Assembly (NCBI GenBank): GCA_964549445.1
Contig: CAZJVS010000013.1
Span: forward strand, 1-64,000
Length of the DNA: 64,000 bases
Origin: SpSt-539 sp964549445
GTDB lineage: Bacteria; Planctomycetota; Phycisphaerae; UBA1845; UTPLA1
Direction: 5' to 3'
The notes beneath the pieces were generated by a model. That model saw only the letters and a program-made list of their open reading frames with translations, had not been told where the DNA came from and ran no database searches. Shown here one piece after another: positions 9,801-16,844 of the stretch; the stretch's first letter is position 1; each line of letters begins with the position of its first letter. The position numbers were made by a program, and so were the translations under genes.

Positions 9801-12800
9801 CGCCCGCAAGCCAGACGAAATGCGCCGGGGAGTCGGCGAGCATTGCGATCACGGCAAGCGGAGCCGGGCCACTGAGCTACCAGTGGTACAAGGGCGCGAC
9901 CGCGCTAACCAATGCCGGCAACATCTCAGGGGCGGACACCGACACGCTGACGATTGACCCGGTCAGCGCCGGAGACGCAGCGAACAACTATCACTGCGTA
10001 GTGAGCGGGACGTGCAGCCCGACGGCAATGACCGGAGACGCGACACTTATTGTCTGGACGATCCCGAGCGTCACACTCGACCCGATCGGCGGGACGGTGG
10101 GCGTTGGGGCGTTCTTCCAATTCACAGTGGCGGCGACCGGCGGCGGGCTGCACTACCAGTGGTATCACGGCGTGACGCCGGTGGGGACCGACAGTGCGAA
10201 CTACACAATCCCGTCGGTGACGGCGGGCGATGCGGGCAGCTATCGCTGCATGGTGAGCAACACTTGCGGGAGCGACACGAGCGGGTCGGCGACGCTGGGC
10301 GTCAATAGCGAGGCGACGCTGACACTGACGGTTTCGCCGGGGTGTCACACGGGGAGCAAGCTGGTCGTGGCGATCAGCATGACTGGCGCGACGACTACGG
10401 TGGTCGGCGGGCAGTACTTCCTGGAATACAACCCGTCGGTGCTGCAACTTGTTTCGGCCGATCCGGGTGACGCGCCATTTACGCGGCAGATCCACGAATG
10501 CTCCACGGTAGCCGTCCCTCCCATGGACTGCGTTCCGACCGCGGGGCAGATCGACTATGCGTCGGGCATCGAGGACGGCGGGACGGGGACTTCGGCAAAT
10601 ACGATCATGGCGTCTTTCTCGTTCACCGTGATCGACGATGTCTGCGCGCTAACGCCGAATCTCGTGTGGTGGCGGGCGAGCGGGCCGAACGGGGCGGAAA
10701 ACAGACTGAGCGATGCAAACGCCGATCCGGTGACGGCGAACGTGGTGAACCTCGGGGCGATCAAGATCGATACGACTGATCCGGAGCTGCACAATGTTCC
10801 GGCGGGCGGCGATCTGGGCTGCAATCCGACGACGATGCCAAGCTGTGACGGGGCCGTCACAGCCACCGACAACTGCGATGGAGATGTGACGGCGTCGGTC
10901 ACCTGCACGCCGGGATCCATCACGAGCGTGGGCACATGCGGCAAGAGCCAGAGTTTTACCTATTCGGCCGTCGACACATGCGGCAATCCGGTCTCGCAGA
11001 TCGTCACCTATACGTGGCGTGAAGACACGACCCCGCCGGAGCTGCATAACGTTCCGGACGGCGGCAACCTGGGCTGCAATCCGACGACGATGCCAAGCTG
11101 TGACGGTGCCGTCACGGCCACCGACAACTGCGACGGGACGTTGAGCGTGACCTGCACGCCGGGTGCGATCACGGGCGGTCCGTGCAGCCGGAGCCAGAGC
11201 TTCACCTATTCCGCCGTCGACACGTGCGGCAATCCGGTCTCGCAAAATGTGAACTACACATGGCGCGAGGACACGACGCCGCCGGAGCTGAACAACCTGC
11301 CGGCCAGCGGATACCAAGGCTGCAACCCGACGACCATGCCAAGCTGCGACGGTGCCGTCACGGCCACCGACAACTGCGACGGGACGTTGAGCGTGACCTG
11401 CACGCCGGGATCCATCACGAGCGTGGGCACGTGCGGCAAGAGCCAGAGTTTTAACTATTCGGCCGTCGACACATGCGGCAATCCGGTCTCGCAGAACGTG
11501 AACTACACATGGCGCGAGGACACGACGCCGCCGGAGTTGCAAAACGTTCCGGCGGGCGGCGATCTGGGCTGCAATCCGACGACGATGCCAAGCTGTGACG
11601 GGGCCGTCACGGCCACCGACAACTGTGACGGGACGGTGATCGTCACCTGTACCCCGGGCCCGCTCAGCGGCGGTCCGTGCAGCCGGAGCCGGAGCTTCAC
11701 CTATTCTGCCGTCGACACGTGTGGCAATCCGGTCTCGCAAAACGTGACCTACACATGGCGTGAAGATACCACCGCACCGACGATCTCTTGCCCGGCCGAC
11801 ATCGAGGTCAATGCGGACTCGTCATGCACGGCGACCGTTAGCGTCGGAACACCCACGGTCGGCGACAACTGCGCGCCGGCGCCGACGTTTGAGGGCGTGC
11901 GAATTGACAGCCAACCGCTGAACGCCCCGTATCCGCTCGGTGACACCACAATCACCTGGACGGCCACGGATGCTTGCGGGAATTCGGCCGAGTGTGTGCA
12001 GACGGTGACGGTCAACGGCGCCAGTGTTGTTTCAAACCTGGTCGTCGATCTGCAAGGCAATCATGCGCCGGTGGCGCGGTGTATCCGCTTTGTTCCGAGT
12101 CCCGGAGGATGCACCGCAGGGAGCATCTACCGGACGCTGAATTTTATCGATCACGATGGCGATGACGTCAACCTCAATGGAATCGTGGACAGCACGGAAG
12201 GTGGATCGAATTCGCCGTCGACGCCGGTACGGGCCATCGTGCCGTCGGTCGACAACCCGGCGGCGCTCGTGCTGCCATGCGGCGTGTACACGCACCTGTG
12301 CGCGAAGGACGAACAGCACACGCTCTGGGCGACGACCACGCTGACGCCGGCCGGCAGTATGTACAACGCCGGCCCGCCGCTCTTGCTCAAGGGCGGCGAC
12401 ACCGACAACGACGGCGACGTCGACATCAACGACGTCACCTATTTCATCTTTCGATTTGGCACAATCGCGAGTGTCGGCGGTTGCCCGTGGAACTCCGCGC
12501 GCGACGCCGATTTTGGCAACAACGGTCTGGTCTTTGGCGAGGACTACAACTTCCTTTTCGGGAACTGGCTCGGCTTCTCGTCGTGTCCGTGTTCACTGCC
12601 GGCCCTGGGCGGCAAGGCTGGGGCTCTGCCCGGGCCTGGACCGGCGTTTGTGGATGCCGTGGCGCTGTCGACCTCCGAACTCCGCACGGATGTAGCGGCG
12701 GCGGTCGATCTGAACTGCGACGGTAAATTTGACTACCGCGATGTCGAACGCTTTGAACAACTCCACGGGTTTTCGGCACGGTTGTCGTCGAAACTGCGTT

Positions 12801-12841
12801 CGGGTCGCGTTCCTGTGGGCGCCGACCTGTCGCCTGATTAG
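6860..12841 (+). CDS. Giant secreted S8-like serine peptidase with Ig-like, cohesin-like, HYR-like and dockerin domains
   Basis: Predicted exported protein of 1,993 aa. The ATG at 6860 follows GGAAGGAG by 11 bases and leads to a signal-like segment (MKVLAVVLAVTLLTAP). The subtilisin-like domain (about 165-590) keeps Asp189 in IGVLSDSYD, the oxyanion Asn in FSSANNQ (303/304) and Ser533 in FGTSAAAPH. At the place of the usual HGT histidine it has GGTDEGRAM, with Glu223, so the charge relay may be Ser-Glu-Asp. A beta-sandwich follows (about 600-770), then four Ig-like domains with YQW cores (about 775-1150), a cohesin-like domain with GGQYFLEYNPSVLQL (about 1150-1300), four near-identical Cys-rich repeats, an HYR-like domain (about 1635-1715), and a C-terminal dockerin-like region with DTDNDGDVDINDV and DLNCDGKFDYRDV. 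It is transcribed alone. Confidence 0.85.
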   Translation: MSLDAYVRRTISRHMKVLAVVLAVTLLTAPNDSPAQQPQAPLTSTFAAARKAGKSRIDTALLAIAANQRVVGMEELLMRDAAGRVLVRVTAKDVGALEPKLRNIGFVTVASHPNLHFVEGYLPLGAVNGVENFAKDGLMGVLAGLRPQVNPGAGSVVSQAVFVHEADRVRTTLPIGYDGSGVKIGVLSDSYDNLGGAAAGVSSGNLPAGVTVLSDIGSGGTDEGRAMLELVYDVAPGSTLAFATAFISEASFASNIVALKDAGCNVIVDDVVYYAEPFFQDGVVAQAVDTVYAAGVPYFSSANNQASRAYESTTWTEGNTPPTVAGFSSQWYDFDPGAGVDTRQSVTLTNGQTIRLSFQWDDPYYTVAGVDTDLDLYLVDTGTATIRAVSDADNLANQTPFEFINFTNSTGSTRTYDVMIHRFVGPAPGRIKYINFGSQITINQFNTNSPTVNPHGGAAGGMAVAAAPYYDHLNPESFTSTGPRTLLFNADGSPKGSPEVRQKPEICAVDGTDTSFFGSDADGNSLPNFFGTSAAAPHAAAVAALIKHANPLFTPAQIYSRIRTTADPSIGGPGFDNLTGDGLINAYTAVFGPPVSASIPFSDGFETGVLSLAWEVRTNVDGRVLVNGIGGPATGAKHMTLDTYVNSSLFSRNEAILHVNAAGLSNVTLTFKQREFSDEDNVMPASFSGSVDADGVAFSVDGSNWFSVISLTGAASAEFYQTQTFNLSSLAALNSLVLGTDVRIKFQQYDNVPINPPTPSASDGFAFDDVQITIPPPMITVGPQSTAGCVTGSANFTVTATSDGPPTYQWRRGVTNLSDGINIFGSTVAGALTSSLTISNIHSGDAGTDYNCVVSNAGGSTPSSDATLTVNLPPTVDSGPSPSSQTKCVGENATITISASGAGSLTYQWRRGVTNLIDGPHAGLATISGATTNSLTLTGVQTGDAATDYNCVVTGLCSPAATSGPATLSVNSAPSITGGPTPASQTKCAGESASIAITASGAGPLSYQWYKGATALTNAGNISGADTDTLTIDPVSAGDAANNYHCVVSGTCSPTAMTGDATLIVWTIPSVTLDPIGGTVGVGAFFQFTVAATGGGLHYQWYHGVTPVGTDSANYTIPSVTAGDAGSYRCMVSNTCGSDTSGSATLGVNSEATLTLTVSPGCHTGSKLVVAISMTGATTTVVGGQYFLEYNPSVLQLVSADPGDAPFTRQIHECSTVAVPPMDCVPTAGQIDYASGIEDGGTGTSANTIMASFSFTVIDDVCALTPNLVWWRASGPNGAENRLSDANADPVTANVVNLGAIKIDTTDPELHNVPAGGDLGCNPTTMPSCDGAVTATDNCDGDVTASVTCTPGSITSVGTCGKSQSFTYSAVDTCGNPVSQIVTYTWREDTTPPELHNVPDGGNLGCNPTTMPSCDGAVTATDNCDGTLSVTCTPGAITGGPCSRSQSFTYSAVDTCGNPVSQNVNYTWREDTTPPELNNLPASGYQGCNPTTMPSCDGAVTATDNCDGTLSVTCTPGSITSVGTCGKSQSFNYSAVDTCGNPVSQNVNYTWREDTTPPELQNVPAGGDLGCNPTTMPSCDGAVTATDNCDGTVIVTCTPGPLSGGPCSRSRSFTYSAVDTCGNPVSQNVTYTWREDTTAPTISCPADIEVNADSSCTATVSVGTPTVGDNCAPAPTFEGVRIDSQPLNAPYPLGDTTITWTATDACGNSAECVQTVTVNGASVVSNLVVDLQGNHAPVARCIRFVPSPGGCTAGSIYRTLNFIDHDGDDVNLNGIVDSTEGGSNSPSTPVRAIVPSVDNPAALVLPCGVYTHLCAKDEQHTLWATTTLTPAGSMYNAGPPLLLKGGDTDNDGDVDINDVTYFIFRFGTIASVGGCPWNSARDADFGNNGLVFGEDYNFLFGNWLGFSSCPCSLPALGGKAGALPGPGPAFVDAVALSTSELRTDVAAAVDLNCDGKFDYRDVERFEQLHGFSARLSSKLRSGRVPVGADLSPD
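10769..11764 (+). repeat. Four tandem copies of a 246-255 base coding repeat (82-85 residues, Cys-rich, HYR-like)
   Basis: Copies start at 10769, 11024, 11270 and 11519, each opening with a variant of DTTPPELHNVPAGG. Each then has GCNPTTMPSCDGAVTATDNC and ends in DTCGNPVSQ and YTWRED. Long blocks are identical or nearly so at DNA level between copies, so duplication is recent or copies are kept alike by gene conversion. Six or so cysteines per copy suggest disulfide-bonded stalk modules. Copy number may vary between strains and could collapse in short-read assemblies. Confidence 0.9.
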
Positions 12842-12886
12842 GTTCCCCGCTATCTCGACCGGTCCGTTGCTCCAGGATAATTTGTG

Positions 12887-12912
12887 CGTACGCGTCGCAT
12901 GCGACGCGTACG
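12887..12912. promoter_or_regulatory. Perfect 26-bp palindrome upstream of the DUF1801 gene (operator-like)
   Basis: The half site CGTACGCGTCGCA (12887-12899) is followed directly by its exact reverse complement (12900-12912). It ends 15 bases before the ATG and 5 bases before the ribosome site GGAG (12918-12921). A possible -10, GATAAT (12876-12881), would put the transcript start at or just before the palindrome. It could be an operator for a dimeric repressor or an RNA hairpin near the ribosome site. There is no T-run, so it does not look like an intrinsic terminator. Confidence 0.6.
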
Positions 12913-12927
12913 ACGATGGAGCGCGCC

Positions 12928-13401
12928 ATGATCAGCAGGGCGAGCAGCGTTACGGAGAATCTGGCGTCTCTTCCCGCGGACCGCCGCGCGGCGCTGCAGG
13001 CCGTGCGAAGGGTGATCCGCAAAAACCTCGGCAAGGGCTATCAGGAGGGAATGCAGTACGGCATGATCGGATATTTCGTGCCGCACCGGATCTATCCCGC
13101 CGGATATCACTGCGACCCCAAGCAACCGCTGCCGTTCGCCGGTTTGGCGTCGCAGAAGAATCACATGTCGATCTACCTGATGTGCATCTACGGCAATCAG
13201 GACCACGCCGCGTGGTTCAAGGGGGAATGGGTTCGCAGCGGCAAGAAGCCTGACATGGGAAAGTCCTGCATTCGGTTTAAGAAGCTCGATGATCTGCCGC
13301 TCGCCCTGATCGGAAAGGCGATCGCCCGCGTCCCGGTGAAGTCTTTCGTTCAGTCGTACGAAGCGGCCATCGGCGCTCACCTGGCGCGTAAGAAGAAGTG
13401 A
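12928..13401 (+). CDS. DUF1801 domain protein
   Basis: Small soluble protein of about 157 aa. Its sequence fits the DUF1801 / YdhG-like fold: an N-terminal helix with LPADRRAALQAVRRVI, then EGMQYGMIGYFVPH, the region NHMSIYLMCIYG, and a C-terminal helix KSFVQSYEAAIGAHLARKKK. The biochemical role of the family is not established. An ATG at 12916 is in frame, but the one at 12928 has GGAG six bases ahead, which decides the start. The palindrome just upstream suggests its expression is regulated. A hairpin follows the stop. Family call is good, function unknown. Confidence 0.78.
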   Translation: MISRASSVTENLASLPADRRAALQAVRRVIRKNLGKGYQEGMQYGMIGYFVPHRIYPAGYHCDPKQPLPFAGLASQKNHMSIYLMCIYGNQDHAAWFKGEWVRSGKKPDMGKSCIRFKKLDDLPLALIGKAIARVPVKSFVQSYEAAIGAHLARKKK

Positions 13402-13419
13402 TCGCGGCAACGCGGTGGA

Positions 13420-13445
13420 CCGGCGCGCAAAAAAGTGCGCGTCGG
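13420..13445. other. Hairpin after the DUF1801 gene
   Basis: CCGGCGCGC (13420-13428) pairs over 9 base pairs, one of them G-T, with GCGCGTCGG (13437-13445) around the loop AAAAAAGT. It begins 19 bases after the stop codon. No T-run follows, so it may slow or protect the end of the transcript rather than act as a classic intrinsic terminator. Confidence 0.4.
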
Positions 13446-14012
13446 GGACCGTGCATCCTGGCAGATGCGACGGCCCAGCCGGCGCGCTGGGAGGAGCAAA
13501 GTAATTCCCCCGCCGACGACTAAACTGAGCAATTGGTGTGCCACGGCGACCAGTTTCTGACATTATTGGATCAAACTTCGAGGTTGCAGCATGCAGATCG
13601 CCGCGCGGCGCGTGCCCGGTTGCCGACGCGGGCACCCGGAGCATTGCAATTCTGGCGACCAGTGCACACTCGCTGTGTGGGGATTCTCAATAGGCAGAAC
13701 TCTGGCAGGGAAACCTCGTGCCGGAAAGCGGATTTCGTATTGGCTCTCGTTGCGCCACGGATTGGCAACGCGTCCCGTGAGACTATTGGCACGGAGAATG
13801 AAATACAATCCGTCCGTAGCCTGTCGAGCGAATCGATTTGTAGCGATTCATACAGTGTTGTGTAGTATAGGTTTACGACCAGTATCTCGGCCGATTCGGA
13901 TGGGCAAAACAGTTGATTCTCGGGCGTTGAATGTGTCATATTGCACATTTGATGTGTGCTATAATACACAGTCAGGGTCCTCAGGCGTCAGAATCAAGAG
14001 GGTTGTAGCGAC
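13446..14012. other. Non-coding stretch ahead of the two-component system
   Basis: About 570 bases of lower GC. Overlapping open frames occur on both strands (up to about 160 codons) but have no family signature, no ribosome site and mutually contradictory frames. The final 60 bases are AT-rich and hold the promoter candidate for the histidine kinase. I could not identify a gene or RNA here. Confidence 0.45.
13957..13965 (+). promoter_or_regulatory. Extended -10 promoter for the histidine kinase operon
   Basis: TGCTATAAT is a perfect TGn plus TATAAT extended -10 element. It lies about 50 bases before the GTG start at 14013, in the most AT-rich stretch of the spacer. No good -35 sits at 17 bases, which extended -10 promoters can do without. 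TTGCAC at 13941 is too close (13 bases) to serve. Confidence 0.45.
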
Positions 14013-15422
14013 GTGGCGCGTGTCCGGTGGCACCATTTCTTCTTCCTGCTCGCCATCCTCGATGTGGCCGTGATTGTGGTCAGTCTGGAGTGGCATCGAC
14101 ACACGCTGCTCGGGGTGGAAGCCTTGGTTGACGAGTCGTCGCGATTGGACGTGCGGCGAAGCTGGCTTGAACGGGTGCAAAAGGGGATCCTGGAGCTTGG
14201 GGCACCCGGAAATGAAATCTTCTCGTCGCAAAAAGTTGCCCGGGAACAGGAGCATTTTGACGAGGTCCGCGAAGAAATGGCGCACGTGCTACGCGCCGGG
14301 CCAGAGATGGGGCTCCAGTCGGCAGCTCTCGAGACCGCGATCCAGCAGATGGTGCGTTCGAGTCAGTCCGTTTTTCAGGCCTTTACGCGTATGCTTGAAC
14401 TCGACGACGGTTCGCCCGAGCGACACGCATTGTACGTCGAGGCCTCGCGGCACATGGCCCAACTTGATCGGAGCCATATGGAGGCGATGCGGGCACTCGG
14501 CACCTTAGGGGCGCGCAATTCGGGCGAGCAGACAACGCTGCTGCAGAAACATGAGGCGGAACTCCAAAGGCGCGTCGCGCTCGAGCGATACTTCATTGCG
14601 GCAGTCGTCATGATTCTTCTCGGCCTTGTTTTTCTTGGCCGGCGAATGCAGCAGGCCGATCGCGAGCTGGAACTGCAGCGCCGTCGCGTGGCGGAGGAAC
14701 GGCGCGAGCGTCTGGCGGCAATTGGCGAGTTGTGTTCGAGCGTTGCACACGGCATACGCAATCCCCTCGCTGCCATTCGCAGCTCGGCGCAGCTCATGCT
14801 TGAACAGAACGTCCTTGACGATGATGCGCGACTCCGGCTGCAGGATGTCCTCGCGGAAGCCCGCCGGCTGGGTGATCGCGTCACCGGTTTGCTGAATCTC
14901 TCGCGAACAAACGCGGCGGCTTTCGGGCCGGTGTCGTTGAGGGACGTTGCTTCGAGCGCCGTACGCGAACTTCGTCCGGAACTCGATCGACTCGGCTTCG
15001 AGGTGCAGCTCGACCTTTCGAGCAGCGACGTCGTGCTCGAAGGGGATCGACGTCAGTTGGAGCAGGTCGTCATTGAACTGGTTTCCAACGCCATGGAACA
15101 CGCGCCGGCTGGCGGGCGGATTGCGGTCCGCTGCCACGAGCCCAACGGGGACGGCCGGGCGCGACTGGTCGTTGAAGACAACGGACCGGGCGTGCCCCGC
15201 GACGCGCGGAAACGAATCTTCGATCTTTTTTACACGACGAAGCCATCCGGGACCGGCATCGGATTGGCCACGGTCATGCGGATCACCCGGCTTCATTCCG
15301 GGGAGATTCATCTGGACTGCCCTTCCGGCGGCGGCGCCCGATTCACGGTCGCACTGCCGGTTACTCGTAACGGACACGAAGCAGAGAGTGCGGCTGCTGA
15401 AACGCGACCGACCGAGGACTAA
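14013..15422 (+). CDS. Membrane sensor histidine kinase (NtrB/AtoS-like)
   Basis: Inner-membrane sensor of 469 aa that should autophosphorylate and pass phosphate to the regulator encoded 3 bases downstream. Membrane segment one is about residues 7-25 (FFFLLAILDVAVIVV). A mainly helical external sensor domain spans 26-190, and segment two is 193-211 (IAAVVMILLGLVFLG). A cytoplasmic coiled coil leads to the HisKA box with His246 in SSVAHGIRNPLAAI. The ATPase domain shows the N box ELVSNAMEHA, G1 VEDNGPGVP and G2 GTGIGLATVM. The start is GTG, with AGAGGG about 10 bases ahead. The ligand cannot be inferred. Confidence 0.92.
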   Translation: MARVRWHHFFFLLAILDVAVIVVSLEWHRHTLLGVEALVDESSRLDVRRSWLERVQKGILELGAPGNEIFSSQKVAREQEHFDEVREEMAHVLRAGPEMGLQSAALETAIQQMVRSSQSVFQAFTRMLELDDGSPERHALYVEASRHMAQLDRSHMEAMRALGTLGARNSGEQTTLLQKHEAELQRRVALERYFIAAVVMILLGLVFLGRRMQQADRELELQRRRVAEERRERLAAIGELCSSVAHGIRNPLAAIRSSAQLMLEQNVLDDDARLRLQDVLAEARRLGDRVTGLLNLSRTNAAAFGPVSLRDVASSAVRELRPELDRLGFEVQLDLSSSDVVLEGDRRQLEQVVIELVSNAMEHAPAGGRIAVRCHEPNGDGRARLVVEDNGPGVPRDARKRIFDLFYTTKPSGTGIGLATVMRITRLHSGEIHLDCPSGGGARFTVALPVTRNGHEAESAAAETRPTED

Positions 15423-15425
15423 CTC

Positions 15426-16844
15426 ATGGCTCGAGTACTCATTATCGAAGACGAACGAGTATTGGCGAAGAATTTTCGCGACAAGCTGAAGGCCGGCGGG
15501 CATGACGTCGCGTTGGCGCACAGTGGCGACGAAGCCATGAGTGCCTGCGGAAAGCTCGTACCGGATGTGGTCATCCTCGACCTGCGACTTCCGGACGCCG
15601 ACGGCTTGACGCTGTTGCCGCGACTTCGCCTTGAGTCGCCGTCGAGCGGCATCATCGTCGTCACGGCCCACGGCAACGAAAGGATCGCCGTCGACGCGAT
15701 GAAGGCCGGCGCATTGGAGTATCTTTCGAAACCGGTCGATCTCGACGAGTTGCTGATCGTCGTGAATCGCGCGGTTGAGAATCAGCAGTTGCGCGACAAC
15801 TTGACGTTCTTGCGAGGCCGCGAGGAGGAAGGGAGCGCGTTAGAACGCATCATTGGCGAATCCTCGGCGACCCGAAGTCTCAAGGACACGGTCAGGCGGC
15901 TGGCGCGGGCGGAGGTCCTCGGGCTTCCGAATCCACCGACGGTGCTTGTCACGGGTGAGACCGGTACCGGAAAGGACCTGACGGCTCGGGCGATTCACTA
16001 TCACGGTCCTCGTCACAAGCGCCCGTTCATTCACGTGAACTGCACGGCGCTTCCGGCGACCCTGTTTGAGTCGGAGCTATTCGGGCACGTCCGCGGGGCG
16101 TTCACCAGCGCCTCGCAGGCCAAGCGCGGGTTGTTTGAGGTCGCTCACGGTGGCACGCTGTTTCTTGATGAAATCGGGCAGCTGGCTCCCGACATGCAGT
16201 CCAAGCTCCTGCACGCTCTAGAAACGCGGGAGATTCGGCCCGTCGGCGGCACGGATTCGCGGCCGATCGACGTTCATATCATCGCGGCGACAAATCGCGA
16301 CCTTGCACGAGCAGTGGAGGCCGGTGAGTTTCGCAGCGACTTGTATCATCGGTTGTGCGTGCTTCAGATTTCGCTAACTCCGCTGCGAAATCGGCCGGAA
16401 GACATACCGGCATTGGCCGAATCATTCCTGCAATCGCACTGTCGGCGATTTGGATTGGCTTTGAAGTCATTCGGGGACGACGCGAAGGTCGCGATGCAAC
16501 GTCATCCGTGGCGTGGAAACGTTCGGGAATTGCAGCACGTCATCGAGAGTGCGGTTCTTCAGGTCGAGGATCAGACCATCCGCGCAGCCGACCTGCGATT
16601 GGACATTGCGTCAACGCGCGGCGCGGCCGACATCCAGATTGATTTGCCGGACGGCCGGACGATCCAAATCGACTTCGATCGGGGGGAGCCGAAGCTCGAC
16701 GAGATTGAGCTGACCATACTCCAGGCGGCGTTCGAGCATACCGGCCGGAATCTCAGCCAGGCGGCACGCGCGCTCGGTATCACGCGCGAGGCGCTCCGCT
16801 ATCGACTGAATAAGGCGTCAGACGTTGTGCAAAGCGGTGCGTAG
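15426..16844 (+). CDS. Sigma-54-dependent response regulator, NtrC family
   Basis: Transcription activator of 472 aa. The receiver domain (1-120) has the acidic pocket IIEDER and phospho-acceptor Asp52 in VVILDLRLP. The central AAA+ domain (about 140-375) shows Walker A GETGTGKD, the sigma-54 contact loop GAFTSA (a variant of GAFTGA), and Walker B GTLFLDEIGQL. The C-terminus is a Fis-type helix-turn-helix: LSQAARALGITREALRYRLN. Its partner is the kinase just upstream. The last codons overlap the start of the following secreted dockerin gene by 20 bases, so that protein is probably co-expressed. The target promoters are not evident in the window. Confidence 0.93.
   Translation: MARVLIIEDERVLAKNFRDKLKAGGHDVALAHSGDEAMSACGKLVPDVVILDLRLPDADGLTLLPRLRLESPSSGIIVVTAHGNERIAVDAMKAGALEYLSKPVDLDELLIVVNRAVENQQLRDNLTFLRGREEEGSALERIIGESSATRSLKDTVRRLARAEVLGLPNPPTVLVTGETGTGKDLTARAIHYHGPRHKRPFIHVNCTALPATLFESELFGHVRGAFTSASQAKRGLFEVAHGGTLFLDEIGQLAPDMQSKLLHALETREIRPVGGTDSRPIDVHIIAATNRDLARAVEAGEFRSDLYHRLCVLQISLTPLRNRPEDIPALAESFLQSHCRRFGLALKSFGDDAKVAMQRHPWRGNVRELQHVIESAVLQVEDQTIRAADLRLDIASTRGAADIQIDLPDGRTIQIDFDRGEPKLDEIELTILQAAFEHTGRNLSQAARALGITREALRYRLNKASDVVQSGA

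Noticed and set aside
10649..11740. Long open frame (363 codons) on the minus strand across the S8-like protease repeats
   Set aside because: It is the mirror of the near-identical repeats in a GC-rich gene; no family signature and no ribosome site.
13571..13969. Open frames on both strands in the spacer before the histidine kinase
   Set aside because: No consistent coding signal and no family motif; treated as non-coding.
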